Source of the DNA: CAZJYC01 sp964550165
Lineage (GTDB): Bacteria; Acidobacteriota; Aminicenantia; Aminicenantales; Aminicenantaceae
DNA length: 64,000 nt
Direction of reading: 5' to 3'
Assembly: GCA_964550165.1 (NCBI GenBank)
Contig: CAZJYC010000003.1
Coordinates: 21,138 to 85,137, forward strand
Shown here: piece after piece, positions 33,328 through 42,237 of the stretch
How positions within the stretch are numbered: the first letter of the stretch is position 1
How the letters are laid out: every line of letters starts with the position of its first letter
Program-made: the position numbers and the translations under genes
The notes under the pieces: generated by a model
The model's input: only the letters and a program-made list of their open reading frames with translations
Database searches by the model: none
What the model was told of the DNA's origin: nothing

Positions 33328-34530
33328 ATGGGCGAGGAAAAAAGAAGGCTCTACCTGGAAAATCCCTATCAGGTTGAATTCGAGGCAAGGGTCATGGAAA
33401 AGACAAGCTATGAGGGGAAGTCGGCTCTCGTTCTTGACCAGACCTGCTTTTACCCGGAATCAGGAGGGCAGCCGGATGATCGAGGGATGATCCATGGAGT
33501 GAAAGTGATCAGGATTTTAGAGGATGAGGACAGCATTATTCACGTTCTTGAGCAGGAAGTCTCCTCGCCTGAGGTAAAAGGGAAAATCGACTGGGAAAGG
33601 CGTTTCGACCACATGCAGCAGCATTCCGGGCAGCACATTCTTTCCCAGAGTTTTTATGAACTTTTCGGGGCGGAGACCCTTTCTTTCCACATCGGAGAAC
33701 AATCCTCGACTGTCGAGATTGACCTAAGGAAGGCTTCAGAGGAGGAAGTTGAAAGTGTGGAAAGGAGAGCCAACCAGATTATCTTTGAAGACAGAGAGAT
33801 TCGCTCTTATTTTATTCAAGAAAAAGATGCTGGAACTATTCCCCTGAGAAAGCCTCCCAAAAAGAAAGGTGTTATCCGAGTTGTTGAGGTCTCAGGCTTT
33901 GATTATTCTGCCTGTGGAGGAACCCACGTCCGCAAAGCGGGGGAAGTCGGTTTGATCAAAATTCGGAGCTGGGAGAGAATCAGGGATAACGTCCGGTTTG
34001 AATTTGTCTGTGGCCACAGGGCCCGGGAGGATTATGCCTGGAAAAACAGAGCTCTTCGTGAGCTTTCCAACAAACTTACGGTTGATGAGAAAGATGTCCT
34101 TTCTTCTGTGGAGAAGATTCTTTTCGATTTGAAATCACAGAAAAAGATAAGGAGGAAGATGCAGGAAAAGATGGCTCAGTACGAGGCCCAGGAAATCGTT
34201 CAAAGGGCTAAAGAAAAGGTTATCAAAAAGCTTTATTCTGACAGAACGGCTGAAGAGATAAAATTTCTGGCACTGAACATCATCCGCAAGGGGGATTTTG
34301 TCGTCCTTCTTGGCCTGAAAGGAGAAGAGAGGGCTCACCTCGTCATTTCCCGTTCTGAGGCTATTGACATCGATTTAAGGGAGCTTCTCCCTGTAATTTT
34401 TCAGTTGATAAAGGGGAAAGGAGGAGGGCAGTCGTCTTTGGTTGAAATCGCCACAGAAGAAAAGCAAAGTTTAGAAAAAGTCCTAAACGCGGCTGAGGCG
34501 CATATCAGAAAAAAGCTCCCTCATTCATAG
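33328..34530 (+). CDS. AlaX-like alanyl-tRNA editing protein with DHHA1 domain
   Basis: A 400-residue free-standing relative of the AlaRS editing region; such proteins deacylate Ser-tRNA(Ala) in trans. The zinc site is HMQQHSGQHIL with CGGTHVRKAGE. LDQTCFYPESGGQPDD at the N-terminus is the editing-domain entry. Residues about 240-300 form a charged coiled coil and about 310-398 the DHHA1 domain (KGGGQSSLVEIAT). The aminoacylation domain is absent, so it is not AlaRS. ATG 33328 has GGAG six bases upstream; an ATG at 33316 lacks a good site. Its last 10 bases overlap the convergent permease gene. Confidence 0.85.
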   Translation: MGEEKRRLYLENPYQVEFEARVMEKTSYEGKSALVLDQTCFYPESGGQPDDRGMIHGVKVIRILEDEDSIIHVLEQEVSSPEVKGKIDWERRFDHMQQHSGQHILSQSFYELFGAETLSFHIGEQSSTVEIDLRKASEEEVESVERRANQIIFEDREIRSYFIQEKDAGTIPLRKPPKKKGVIRVVEVSGFDYSACGGTHVRKAGEVGLIKIRSWERIRDNVRFEFVCGHRAREDYAWKNRALRELSNKLTVDEKDVLSSVEKILFDLKSQKKIRRKMQEKMAQYEAQEIVQRAKEKVIKKLYSDRTAEEIKFLALNIIRKGDFVVLLGLKGEERAHLVISRSEAIDIDLRELLPVIFQLIKGKGGGQSSLVEIATEEKQSLEKVLNAAEAHIRKKLPHS

Positions 34531-35774
34531 CGAAGCGAAACAATCGGCTCGACTCTGGCCGCTCTTCGCGCCGGGAAAATGCCGAAGAAAAGGCCCACAG
34601 AGACCGAAACAAACAAACCCAAGATCACCGACCAAGCGGTCACAGAGGCCGGAAGAGGAGTCGCCGATTTAACCAGAAAGGCTACGCCAAATCCGAGAGC
34701 GACACCCACAGCCCCGCCTGTCCCGGTCAGAAAGATGGCTTCGATCAAAAATTGCTTCAAGATGTCCGATGAGCGGGCACCGATGGCTTTGCGGATGCCG
34801 ATTTCCCGGGTTCTTTCCTTGACAGAGACAAGCATGATATTCATCACCCCGATTCCGCCGACGAGAAGGCCGATGGAGGAAATGATGACCATAACCAGGT
34901 AGACGGCTCCTGTCAGCTGGGTGTAAAGGTCAAGGAGGCTGTCCTGGGTGTAGATGGCGAAGTCGTTAGGCTTTCCGAACCCGACTTTTCTTCTTTTGCG
35001 GAGCAGGTTGGTGATCTGCTCCATGGTTTCCTGAATGGAACCGTGTTTTTTGGGAGTCGCGATGATTTCGAGACTCGAGAGGCTGTAAGGATAATATTTC
35101 ATCAGGGCTGTGATCGGAATGCCGACAAAATTGTCCCGGCTTTGTCCGAACATTTCCCCCCTTTTCTGAAGAGCGCCCACTACAGTGAATTTTTCCGGAC
35201 CGATTCGAATCTCTTTCCCTACGGGATTTGTATGAGGAAAAAGGATCTCAGCAACCTCAGAGCCGAGAACACAGACTTTTGCTCGGTGGGTGACGTCGGA
35301 TTCAGTGATAAATCTACCCTTTTCGGGGAGATAGACCGACAGAACCTGAGGCCATTTTTCGTTCATACCCAAAATAAAAGCATCCTGGGCTTTTGCGTTC
35401 TGGTATTTGATGGCATAACTCTCACGCAAGGCGCTGACGACAGTCGCAAGGTCAACGGCAACAGCTTTGACCAAAGAGCACTCCCTCTCTACGGCCAGGG
35501 CATCTTCAAACGTCAGATTTTTTCTCTGCCTTTCTTCCTCGGACATGCGACCCATCTGGACAGGCTCATGTTTGGTGATGATGATCAAATCCGTGCCCAC
35601 AGATTCGAGCTCGCTGAGAACGGCTCGGTTCAAGCCCTGGATGATCGAGACCATGCCGATAACGGTTAGAACTCCGATCATGATCCCCAGGAGCGTTAGG
35701 AACGAGCGGAGTTTGTGCGTTTTGAGAGAGTCAAAGGCCATCTGGAAGATTTCTTTCAGGATCCCGAGCCTCAT
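34521..35774 (-). CDS. MacB/FtsX-family ABC transporter permease
   Basis: A 417-residue permease: one N-terminal helix (SFLTLLGIMIGVLTVIGMV), a large periplasmic MacB-like domain, then three C-terminal helices (VMVIISSIGLLVGGIGVMNIML, the FLTGTGGAVGVALGFG region, and VILGLFVSVSVGLFFGIFPA). ERTREIGIRKAIGA is the coupling motif that contacts the ATPase. It ends ARVEPIVSLRYE. MacB-type systems export peptides, lipoproteins or antibiotics. No ATPase gene adjoins it. It overlaps the upstream permease gene by 4 bases, so the two may form a heterodimer. Confidence 0.85.
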   Translation of the reverse strand: MRLGILKEIFQMAFDSLKTHKLRSFLTLLGIMIGVLTVIGMVSIIQGLNRAVLSELESVGTDLIIITKHEPVQMGRMSEEERQRKNLTFEDALAVERECSLVKAVAVDLATVVSALRESYAIKYQNAKAQDAFILGMNEKWPQVLSVYLPEKGRFITESDVTHRAKVCVLGSEVAEILFPHTNPVGKEIRIGPEKFTVVGALQKRGEMFGQSRDNFVGIPITALMKYYPYSLSSLEIIATPKKHGSIQETMEQITNLLRKRRKVGFGKPNDFAIYTQDSLLDLYTQLTGAVYLVMVIISSIGLLVGGIGVMNIMLVSVKERTREIGIRKAIGARSSDILKQFLIEAIFLTGTGGAVGVALGFGVAFLVKSATPLPASVTAWSVILGLFVSVSVGLFFGIFPARRAARVEPIVSLRYE

Positions 35775-37006
35775 TGTTCTGACCTCAAGGCTTCGATGGG
35801 ATTGAGTTTGGCAGCTTTGTTGGCGGGATAAAGCCCGAAAAAGATACCGACAGAGGCAGAGATAAAAATGGCGATCACAACGGAGACTGGCTCAAGGCTT
35901 GAAGGCAGGGAAGTCGCCAGAGTGACAATCCTGGCGATCAGAAACCCGATGAGAATGCCGATTATTCCGCCTGTGGTGGAAATCGCCGCTGACTCGATTA
36001 AAAATTGGAGAAGAATATCCGTCTTTCGCGCACCGACAGCCATCCGGATGCCTATTTCCTTTGTTCTTTCGGTAACCGCAACAAGCATGATGTTCATGAC
36101 GACAATCCCGCCCACAAGAAGGGCGATGGAGGAGATGGCGACCATGGCAAAATAGATGCTTGAGGTGGCGGTCTTATAGAGCCGGATAAAAGTCTCCGAA
36201 CTCTGGAAGGAGAAGTCGTCCTTGTCCTTGAAAGAGAGATGGCGCTTGGCCCGGAGGATTGTCCTCACTTCCTCCTGAGCTCTTTCCAACTGTTCCTGCG
36301 ATGGTGTGTGAACGTTGATATCGATGCTGCGTCTTGAGCCGTAGATTTTCTGGAAGGTCGTGATCGGAATTCTGACGTAATTGTCCTGGCTAAAGCCCAG
36401 TATTTTCCCTTTTTTCTGGGCAATTCCGATGACCTGGAAGTTGTAAGGGCCAATCTTGAGCCACTTGCCCAGAGGGTCGAGATAGGGGAAAAGTTTCTCG
36501 GGAATGTCTGCTCCGATGATGCAGACAAGGCGGGAGTGATCTTCATCCTCTCTCTGAAAATGCCTTCCCCTTTCCAGCTCGATAACAGACCCGATCATGT
36601 GGTCAAGATAGGTGACCCCCCTTATTTCCACATCTTTCAAAGATTGACTTCCGAATTTTACTGTTCTGTAGGCATCCGTCGATGCGCCCACGAGCTCACA
36701 GGTTCGGCACAACCGGCGAAGGAGCCTCATCTCGTCCAGGGTCAAATCTTTTCTTTTGAGCATTTCCCTCCATTCTCTTATGGAGGAAGCGCCCATGCCA
36801 TATTTAGAAACAGAAAAGTCGTTGGCTCCGTAAAAGGCAAACTTGGTGTAAACATAGTTGTTGAGCCCCTGGATGATGGAGACAACGGCGATGATGGTGA
36901 AGACGCCGATGATGATGCCTAGAAGCGTCAGGAAAGTCCTTAATTTATTCGACCAGAGAGATCCCATCGCCATCGAAACAGATTCCTTAACGCTCACTTT
37001 AGCCAT
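35771..37006 (-). CDS. second MacB/FtsX-family ABC transporter permease
   Basis: A 411-residue paralogue of the permease that follows it, with the same plan: N-terminal helix (RTFLTLLGIIIGVFTIIAVV), periplasmic domain, and helices around SSIALLVGGIVVMNIMLVAV, the TTGGIIGILIGFLI region and VVIAIFISASVGIFFGLYPA. ERTKEIGIRMAVGARKTDIL is the coupling motif. ATG 37006 puts the first helix about 30 residues in, as usual for MacB; a TTG 16 codons upstream would add an unusual Ser-rich leader. The pair needs an ATPase from elsewhere. Confidence 0.83.
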   Translation of the reverse strand: MAKVSVKESVSMAMGSLWSNKLRTFLTLLGIIIGVFTIIAVVSIIQGLNNYVYTKFAFYGANDFSVSKYGMGASSIREWREMLKRKDLTLDEMRLLRRLCRTCELVGASTDAYRTVKFGSQSLKDVEIRGVTYLDHMIGSVIELERGRHFQREDEDHSRLVCIIGADIPEKLFPYLDPLGKWLKIGPYNFQVIGIAQKKGKILGFSQDNYVRIPITTFQKIYGSRRSIDINVHTPSQEQLERAQEEVRTILRAKRHLSFKDKDDFSFQSSETFIRLYKTATSSIYFAMVAISSIALLVGGIVVMNIMLVAVTERTKEIGIRMAVGARKTDILLQFLIESAAISTTGGIIGILIGFLIARIVTLATSLPSSLEPVSVVIAIFISASVGIFFGLYPANKAAKLNPIEALRSEQ

Positions 37007-37150
37007 TGTCTTAATAGAGGATTCTACATTATTGGATACGGAAGAGGAAGGCAAAGGTTTTCACTGCCAGTTATCTCTGATTCAATGATGAAAAAGCGAC
37101 AAAGCATTTTCATGGAGTTGGCAATGCTCTCGTTTCATCTTTGCTAACCC

Positions 37151-37179
37151 TTGACAACTTTGCGCCGGGCAAACACAAT
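37151..37179 (+). promoter_or_regulatory. promoter for the PK-C-like gene
   Basis: A perfect TTGACA at 37151-37156 and CACAAT at 37174-37179 (4 of 6) are 17 bases apart. The transcript would start near 37186, which excludes a start codon at 37151 and favours ATG 37232. Confidence 0.6.
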
Positions 37180-37231
37180 GAGAGAGCGCGATGAGGGCCT
37201 CTCAACTTCGCGAATATACGGAGATTTGATC

Positions 37232-37843
37232 ATGGCCAGGAAAAATAGCTTTTCGACAGAAGAAAATGATTTATCTGTCTCTTGTGTCTATTTCAAAAAG
37301 CCAGGCCGAGAAAACACCTGGAGAACACTTGAGATAGCATCCAAGAGGGCGGAGGAGTTAGGGATTAACAATGTGGTTGTGGCCAGCACCACGGGCGAAA
37401 CAGGTCTGATGGCCGTCAAGCTGTTTCATAAAAAGAACTTGGTGATTGTGACTCACTCCACGGGCTTTGCAAAACCAGACTACCAGGAACTGAAGCCTGA
37501 GTTTGCGAAAAAAATCGAAGAAGCCGGATTCAAGATCCTGACCTGCCAGCATGCCTTTGGAGGAGCGGGGCGGGCTGTCAGGAAAAAATTAGGGACCTAT
37601 GAGCTGGAAGAGATTATCGCCTACACTTTACGGATTTTCGGTGAGGGGACGAAGGTAGCCCTGGAGATTGCCCTCATGGCTACAGATGCGGGTCTCATTT
37701 CCACCGAAGAAGCTTGTATTGCCGTTGGAGGCACAGGTCGGGGCGCGGACACAGCCGTTCTCCTGAAGCCGGCCAATGCCCAGGCTTTTTTTGATCTCAG
37801 AGTCATGGAGATTTTGGCCAAGCCGAGGTTCGGTCGAGAATGA
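37232..37843 (+). CDS. pyruvate kinase alpha/beta (C-terminal) domain-like protein
   Basis: A 203-residue protein resembling the C-terminal regulatory domain of pyruvate kinase (PK_C) found as a free-standing protein in archaea and bacteria (COG1751-type). VVASTTGETGLMAVKLF and VIVTHSTGFAKPDYQELK are its typical blocks, and ALMATDAGLISTEEACIAVGGTGRGADTAV forms the second half. The catalytic barrel of pyruvate kinase is absent. Function is unknown; a phosphate-binding or allosteric role is inferred from the fold. ATG 37232 follows GGAG and the promoter upstream. Confidence 0.75.
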   Translation: MARKNSFSTEENDLSVSCVYFKKPGRENTWRTLEIASKRAEELGINNVVVASTTGETGLMAVKLFHKKNLVIVTHSTGFAKPDYQELKPEFAKKIEEAGFKILTCQHAFGGAGRAVRKKLGTYELEEIIAYTLRIFGEGTKVALEIALMATDAGLISTEEACIAVGGTGRGADTAVLLKPANAQAFFDLRVMEILAKPRFGRE

Positions 37844-37897
37844 TTCCAGACACTCAGTTTTCGATGAGCGATAGCCGATGAAAATCGGTCTGGGGCG

Positions 37898-39007
37898 ATG
37901 AGCAATAAGTGTGTTAATTGCGGAAAAGTGCATCATCCCATCTCTGAATTTTTAGGATTATGCCGCGATTGCATCCTTGGGGAATTTCAGGCAGTCGAGT
38001 CCCGGATTCACACCCTTCACCGAATGACCAGAGAAGCCTTTGGGCTTCCTTTGGCGCCCCCTCAGGATAAAGAAGGAATCGCCTGCAACTATTGTTTTAA
38101 CCGCTGCCGGATAGGAAAAGGTTCAACCGGCTATTGTGGAGTCAGGGAGAATAAAGAGGGGAATCGTCTTCTTCCTCAGCCGAAGAAGGGCCTTTTTTCT
38201 TGGTACTACGATCCTTTGCCCACCAACTGCGTAGCCTCTTGGGTCTGCCCTGGAGGGACAGGTGCAGGCTTTCCCCGCTATGCTTATTCGAAAGGGGCTG
38301 AGTACGGCTATAAAAATCTGGCTGTCTTTTATCATGGCTGCACCTTCAACTGCCTTTTCTGCCAAAACTGGGTTTACCGACAAGAATTAAGGACAAGAAC
38401 AACACAGACTTCTCTGGAGCTGTCTCAAGCCGTGGATAAGGGAACGTCCTGCGTCTGCTACTTCGGCGGAGACCCTTCCCCACAGCTCCTTCATTCCCTC
38501 CACACCTCGCGTTTGGCCGCAGCTCGCAAAGACAGAAAGATTTTAAGGTTCTGCTGGGAAACCAACGGAACGATGAGCAGCTATCTCCTGGAAAAAATCC
38601 TGGAGGTTGCGCTGGAAAGCGGAGGCTGTGTGAAATTCGATTTAAAAGCCTTTCATCCAAGCCTGAATATCGCTCTCTGCGGCCGAGGCAATGAGCAGAC
38701 AAAAGCGAATTTTGAGCTTGCTGCAAAATGGACGAGAAAGAGAGAAGACCCGCCGCTTATCGTTGCCAGCACTCTCCTCGTCCCCGGGTATGTCGAGAGA
38801 GAAGAGATTTACGAGCTGGCCAAGTTCATCGCTTCTTTGGATTCCGATATTCCTTACTCCCTTCTTGGTTTTTATCCTCATTTTTATTTCAACGACTTGC
38901 CCTGCACCTCGCACCGTCATGCCCAGGGCTGTCGAGAGGCGGCTTATGAAGCTGGCTTGAAGAGAGTCAGGATTGGGAACATTCATCTTCTCGGTAGGGA
39001 TTACTGA
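37898..39007 (+). CDS. radical SAM protein, PflA-like
   Basis: A 369-residue radical SAM enzyme. The cluster motif is Cys148-x3-Cys152-x2-Cys155 in HGCTFNCLFCQN. It is preceded by two Cys clusters: Cys5/8/22/25, a zinc-ribbon pattern, and Cys63/66/70/80 in CNYCFNRCRIG with TGYCGVR. Later blocks FCWETNGTMS and CVKFDLKAFHPSLN match the pyruvate-formate-lyase activating enzyme-like COG1313/COG1180 group. No glycyl-radical enzyme gene is near, so the target is unknown. Its TGA is followed after one base by the rluB ATG. Confidence 0.82.
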   Translation: MSNKCVNCGKVHHPISEFLGLCRDCILGEFQAVESRIHTLHRMTREAFGLPLAPPQDKEGIACNYCFNRCRIGKGSTGYCGVRENKEGNRLLPQPKKGLFSWYYDPLPTNCVASWVCPGGTGAGFPRYAYSKGAEYGYKNLAVFYHGCTFNCLFCQNWVYRQELRTRTTQTSLELSQAVDKGTSCVCYFGGDPSPQLLHSLHTSRLAAARKDRKILRFCWETNGTMSSYLLEKILEVALESGGCVKFDLKAFHPSLNIALCGRGNEQTKANFELAAKWTRKREDPPLIVASTLLVPGYVEREEIYELAKFIASLDSDIPYSLLGFYPHFYFNDLPCTSHRHAQGCREAAYEAGLKRVRIGNIHLLGRDY

Positions 39008-39008
39008 C

Positions 39009-39767
39009 ATGTGGATTAGGCTCAACAAATTCCTGTCGCAGGCTGGCGTTGCCTCAAGGCGAGAAGCGGACAGGATGATTGTCCAGGGAAGAATAAAAGT
39101 CAACGGCAAGATTGTCGACCAGCTCGGATACAAAATTGATGGGGAGAAGCACAGAGTGGAAGTCGATGGCAGGCGCATAAGAAGAGAGGAAGGCTATGTC
39201 TATCTGATGCTCAATAAACCCCGGGGCTTTCTGGTTACGCTTAAAGATCCTTTCCAGAGGCCGACGATTCTGCAGCTGCTTCCTTCTCTAAAGAAAAGAG
39301 TTTTCCCGGTCGGGAGGCTGGATTATGACAGTGAAGGCCTGCTCGTCTTGACAAATGACGGAGAATTGGCCAGCCGTTTGGCCCATCCTCGCTATGAGGT
39401 GAGCAAGACGTATTTGGTTAAGGTCAAAGGCGAGCCTGAGCCCTCAACACTCGCCAAGCTGGAAAAAGGGATCTATCTTGACGGCAAAAAGACGGCTTCG
39501 GCAAAAATCACACAGCTTGTCCCCAGCCAGAGAAAGACTCTCCTCCAGGTTGAGGTTCACGAGGGCAGAAAGAGGGAAATAAGGAGGTTATTCCAGGCTG
39601 TTGATCTTCCCGTGGTTGAACTTAAAAGAATAGCTTTCGCAAGTCTGAGCCTGGGCAAATTGAAAAAAGGACAGTGGCGATTCCTTACACCGAAAGAGAT
39701 CGAGAAGCTAAAGAGGATGGCATCAACAAAAAAGGGAGTCAGGTCTTCAAACTTCAATTATCGCTGA
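39009..39767 (+). CDS. rluB: 23S/16S rRNA pseudouridine synthase (RluB/RsuA family)
   Basis: A 252-residue pseudouridine synthase with an N-terminal S4 RNA-binding domain (IRLNKFLSQAGVASRREAD) and the catalytic Asp in PVGRLDYDSEGLLVLTND. MLNKPRGFLVT and EVHEGRKREIRRLF are further family motifs, the latter typical of RluB/RluF/RsuA. The C-terminal residues from Gly-Val-Arg-Ser-Ser to the stop are encoded by the left arm of a perfect inverted repeat, so the native end of the protein has been replaced. ATG 39009 follows the radical SAM stop. Confidence 0.88.
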   Translation: MWIRLNKFLSQAGVASRREADRMIVQGRIKVNGKIVDQLGYKIDGEKHRVEVDGRRIRREEGYVYLMLNKPRGFLVTLKDPFQRPTILQLLPSLKKRVFPVGRLDYDSEGLLVLTNDGELASRLAHPRYEVSKTYLVKVKGEPEPSTLAKLEKGIYLDGKKTASAKITQLVPSQRKTLLQVEVHEGRKREIRRLFQAVDLPVVELKRIAFASLSLGKLKKGQWRFLTPKEIEKLKRMASTKKGVRSSNFNYR

Positions 39768-39808
39768 ATGAATTGGCATCTCAAATGAAGTTTGAAGACC
39801 TGACTCCC
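39734..39808. repeat. 23-base perfect inverted repeat between rluB and the Lon-like gene
   Basis: GGGAGTCAGGTCTTCAAACT extends to TCA at 39756 and is matched exactly by its complement at 39786-39808; the spacer is 29 bases. The left arm forms the last codons of rluB and the right arm ends two bases before the stop of the convergent protease gene. It can act as a bidirectional terminator. The GGGAGTCAGGTCTT core resembles REP/RAYT-associated repeats (recollection). Confidence 0.8.
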
Positions 39809-39810
39809 AG

Positions 39811-42237
39811 CTATTCTTTTTCTTTCTCAGGGGCGGTAAATGTCTTCCAGCTCTCTGCCAGCCGCTTTAATTCGTCGTCCACGAGATAATTCACCGTGTC
39901 TTCTTCAAAAGTCCCGTCTTCTTGGAGCTCTCCGGCCTTGACTCCGGCCAGGATTTCGATCCCTTCATCAATGCTCTTGACAGGATAGATATGGAATTTC
40001 CCTTCCCGCACAGCCTCGATCACATCATTCTTGAGCATCAGGTTCTGGATGTTTTGATGGGGAATGATCACACCTTGAGTCCCTGTCAAGCCTTTGGCCT
40101 TGCAGACATCGAAGAAGCCCTCGATCTTTTCGTTGACTCCTCCGATGGGCTGGATTTCCCCTTTCTGGTTGAGCGAACCTGTAACAGCAATATCCTGTCT
40201 GAGGGGTAACTTGGACAGGCTGGAAAGGATGGCATAGACCTCTGTCGAGGAGGCGCTGTCTCCCTCGACTCCGGCGTACGATTGTTCGAAGGCGATGCTG
40301 GCCGAGAGGGAGAAAGGCTTTTTCTGGGCATATTTTCCCCTCAAATATCCGGCTAAGATAAGGACCCCCTTGTTGTGCGTCCGTCCGCTCAAATCCGCCT
40401 CTCTTTCGATGTTGATCACACCGGCACGGCCGACAGCTGTTCTGGCTGTGATGCGGGTGGGCTTGCCGAAGGCAAATTCTCCCATTTCGTAGACAGAAAG
40501 CCCGTTGACCTGGCCCACAACCTTGTCTTCAGTGTCAATCATGATCGTGCCTTCTTCAATCATTTCTTGGATTTTGTCTTCAATCAGGCTGACACGGTCA
40601 AAGCGCTCCGAGATGGCCTTTTCTACTTGCTCTCGACTGACCGTGTCCTTCTTGTCTTTTTTCGCCCAATAGTTGGCTTCCCGAAGGACATCGGCGATGA
40701 TGTGGAAGCGGGTTGAAATCTTTTTCTGCCTTCCTGCCAGGCGAGTTCCGTACTCGATGACAGCCGCTATTCCGCTTTTATTGAAAGGCAGGAGCTTGTC
40801 ATCGGCAGAAATTTTCCTCATGAATTGTATATATTCTTTGATTGTATCATCGTCTTTCTTCATCTCCGAGTCAAATTCCGCCTTGACCTTGAAGATCTTC
40901 TTGAAATCCTCATCGAGATAATAGAGAAGGTTATACATGTAGTCATCGCCGATCATGACAACCTTGACGTTGCATTTAATCGGCTCAGGTTTCAGTCTGG
41001 TGGTGGAAATCAGGAAAAGGGATGCATAGTTTTGAATCTCAAGTATCTGGTTCCTCAAAGTCCTCTTCAAGGTTTGCCAAACGCCAGGTTCGATGAGAGC
41101 ATCCAGCGCATTCATGACCAGAAATCCGCCGTTGGCTTTGAGGAAAGAGCCGGCTTTGATTTTTGTAAAATCTGAATGGAGAATGCCGAATCGAGAGGAG
41201 GTGAGTTCGATCGAGCCAAAAAGGTTGAGATAATTCGGGTTTGTTTCGATGATCACGGGCGCACCTTTCAAATCGGAGTTGTCGATAAGAAGATTCACCC
41301 TGAACATCAAGAACGGGTCAACAAGCTCTGGTTCCCTCTGCTCCCGTTTCTGTCCTTTAAATAAATCGATGTTGCTGATGAGGTTTTTTTCCATGTCATC
41401 CAGGTATTCCGGGATATTCGGGAATTTAAATTTTTTTTTGATTCCATCTATGGCCCCCTTGATGATGGGGGTGATGGATTGAGCATCCCATTCCTTCAAC
41501 AATTTGCGCGTCTCCTCCTCGATGTCTTTCATCTGCCCGAAGATCTCTTCGAGCTTGCCCGTCAATTCATCATATTTTTTCCTCAATCCCTCCAAAGCCC
41601 TCTTGGGCATCTTGCCTTCCTTGACCAGAGCTTCCAGCTTCTCAAAAGGAGTCGGCTGGCCTTCAAACAAAGGAACAAGGTCGGGCTTGACAAAAGGACC
41701 CATCTGGACCTGAATCACGGAGAATCCTTCTTTGGCCACATCTTCCTCAAAATTCTTGAGAATCTCCCTTTGCTTTCTTTGCTGGGATTCGATGACGCTG
41801 TCCCTTTTTTCGGCATAATATTTGCTTTTGAGCATTTCGGGGATGTTTGTTTTGAGCATCTCAATGAGATTATCTAGGGCATCTTTGAAGAGTTTTCCTT
41901 TTCCGGCGGGGAGGATTACGAACGTTGGCTCATCGGAGTTTTTAAAGTTGTTGACGTAAAGGAGGTCATCCGGAGTTTTTTCGCCCTTTTTCAGCTTTTC
42001 CAACAGCTGTTTGATCGTCGTTGTGCGGCCTGTTCCGACCATGCCTGTGATGAAGATGTTGTAACCAAGGCTCTTGATGTCCAGGCCGGTCTGGATGGCT
42101 CGGAATGCTCTCTCCTGGCCGATGATCCCCTCGCAGGGCTCACACTCCTCGCTCGTGGCCACAGGAATTTTTTCATGGTCACAGCTCCATCGCAGCAATT
42201 CTGGGGACAATTCCTTAGGCATTTCTGCTGCTTTCAT
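39811..42237 (-). CDS. LonB-like ATP-dependent protease (AAA_32 type)
   Basis: An 808-residue Lon-family protease. The Walker A is GMVGTGRTTT, with Arg in place of the usual Lys, as commonly seen in this subfamily. A coiled-coil insert follows at about 150-270, then the second ATPase part (VNLLIDNSDLKGAPVIIETNP). The C-terminal S16 domain has the Ser-Lys dyad in VEGDSASSTE and GGVNEKIEGFF. It lacks the Lon N domain of LonA. It degrades unfolded or regulatory proteins in the cytoplasm. ATG 42237 follows AGAGGAGGAG; longer in-frame starts have no site. Confidence 0.9.
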   Translation of the reverse strand: MKAAEMPKELSPELLRWSCDHEKIPVATSEECEPCEGIIGQERAFRAIQTGLDIKSLGYNIFITGMVGTGRTTTIKQLLEKLKKGEKTPDDLLYVNNFKNSDEPTFVILPAGKGKLFKDALDNLIEMLKTNIPEMLKSKYYAEKRDSVIESQQRKQREILKNFEEDVAKEGFSVIQVQMGPFVKPDLVPLFEGQPTPFEKLEALVKEGKMPKRALEGLRKKYDELTGKLEEIFGQMKDIEEETRKLLKEWDAQSITPIIKGAIDGIKKKFKFPNIPEYLDDMEKNLISNIDLFKGQKREQREPELVDPFLMFRVNLLIDNSDLKGAPVIIETNPNYLNLFGSIELTSSRFGILHSDFTKIKAGSFLKANGGFLVMNALDALIEPGVWQTLKRTLRNQILEIQNYASLFLISTTRLKPEPIKCNVKVVMIGDDYMYNLLYYLDEDFKKIFKVKAEFDSEMKKDDDTIKEYIQFMRKISADDKLLPFNKSGIAAVIEYGTRLAGRQKKISTRFHIIADVLREANYWAKKDKKDTVSREQVEKAISERFDRVSLIEDKIQEMIEEGTIMIDTEDKVVGQVNGLSVYEMGEFAFGKPTRITARTAVGRAGVINIEREADLSGRTHNKGVLILAGYLRGKYAQKKPFSLSASIAFEQSYAGVEGDSASSTEVYAILSSLSKLPLRQDIAVTGSLNQKGEIQPIGGVNEKIEGFFDVCKAKGLTGTQGVIIPHQNIQNLMLKNDVIEAVREGKFHIYPVKSIDEGIEILAGVKAGELQEDGTFEEDTVNYLVDDELKRLAESWKTFTAPEKEKE

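Noticed and set aside
34579..34902. Open frames opposite the MacB-like permease and many similar long antisense frames across the window
   Set aside because: They lie wholly within genes with clear family motifs, have low-complexity or shifted compositions, and lack ribosome-binding sites.
37151..37231. 27-residue N-terminal extension of the PK-C-like protein from a TTG
   Set aside because: That TTG is the first part of a TTGACA -35 box with a -10 box 17 bases on, so it would not be in the mRNA.
39674..39889. Forward frame spanning the rluB/Lon-like junction
   Set aside because: It is built from rluB in another frame, the inverted repeat, and antisense protease sequence.
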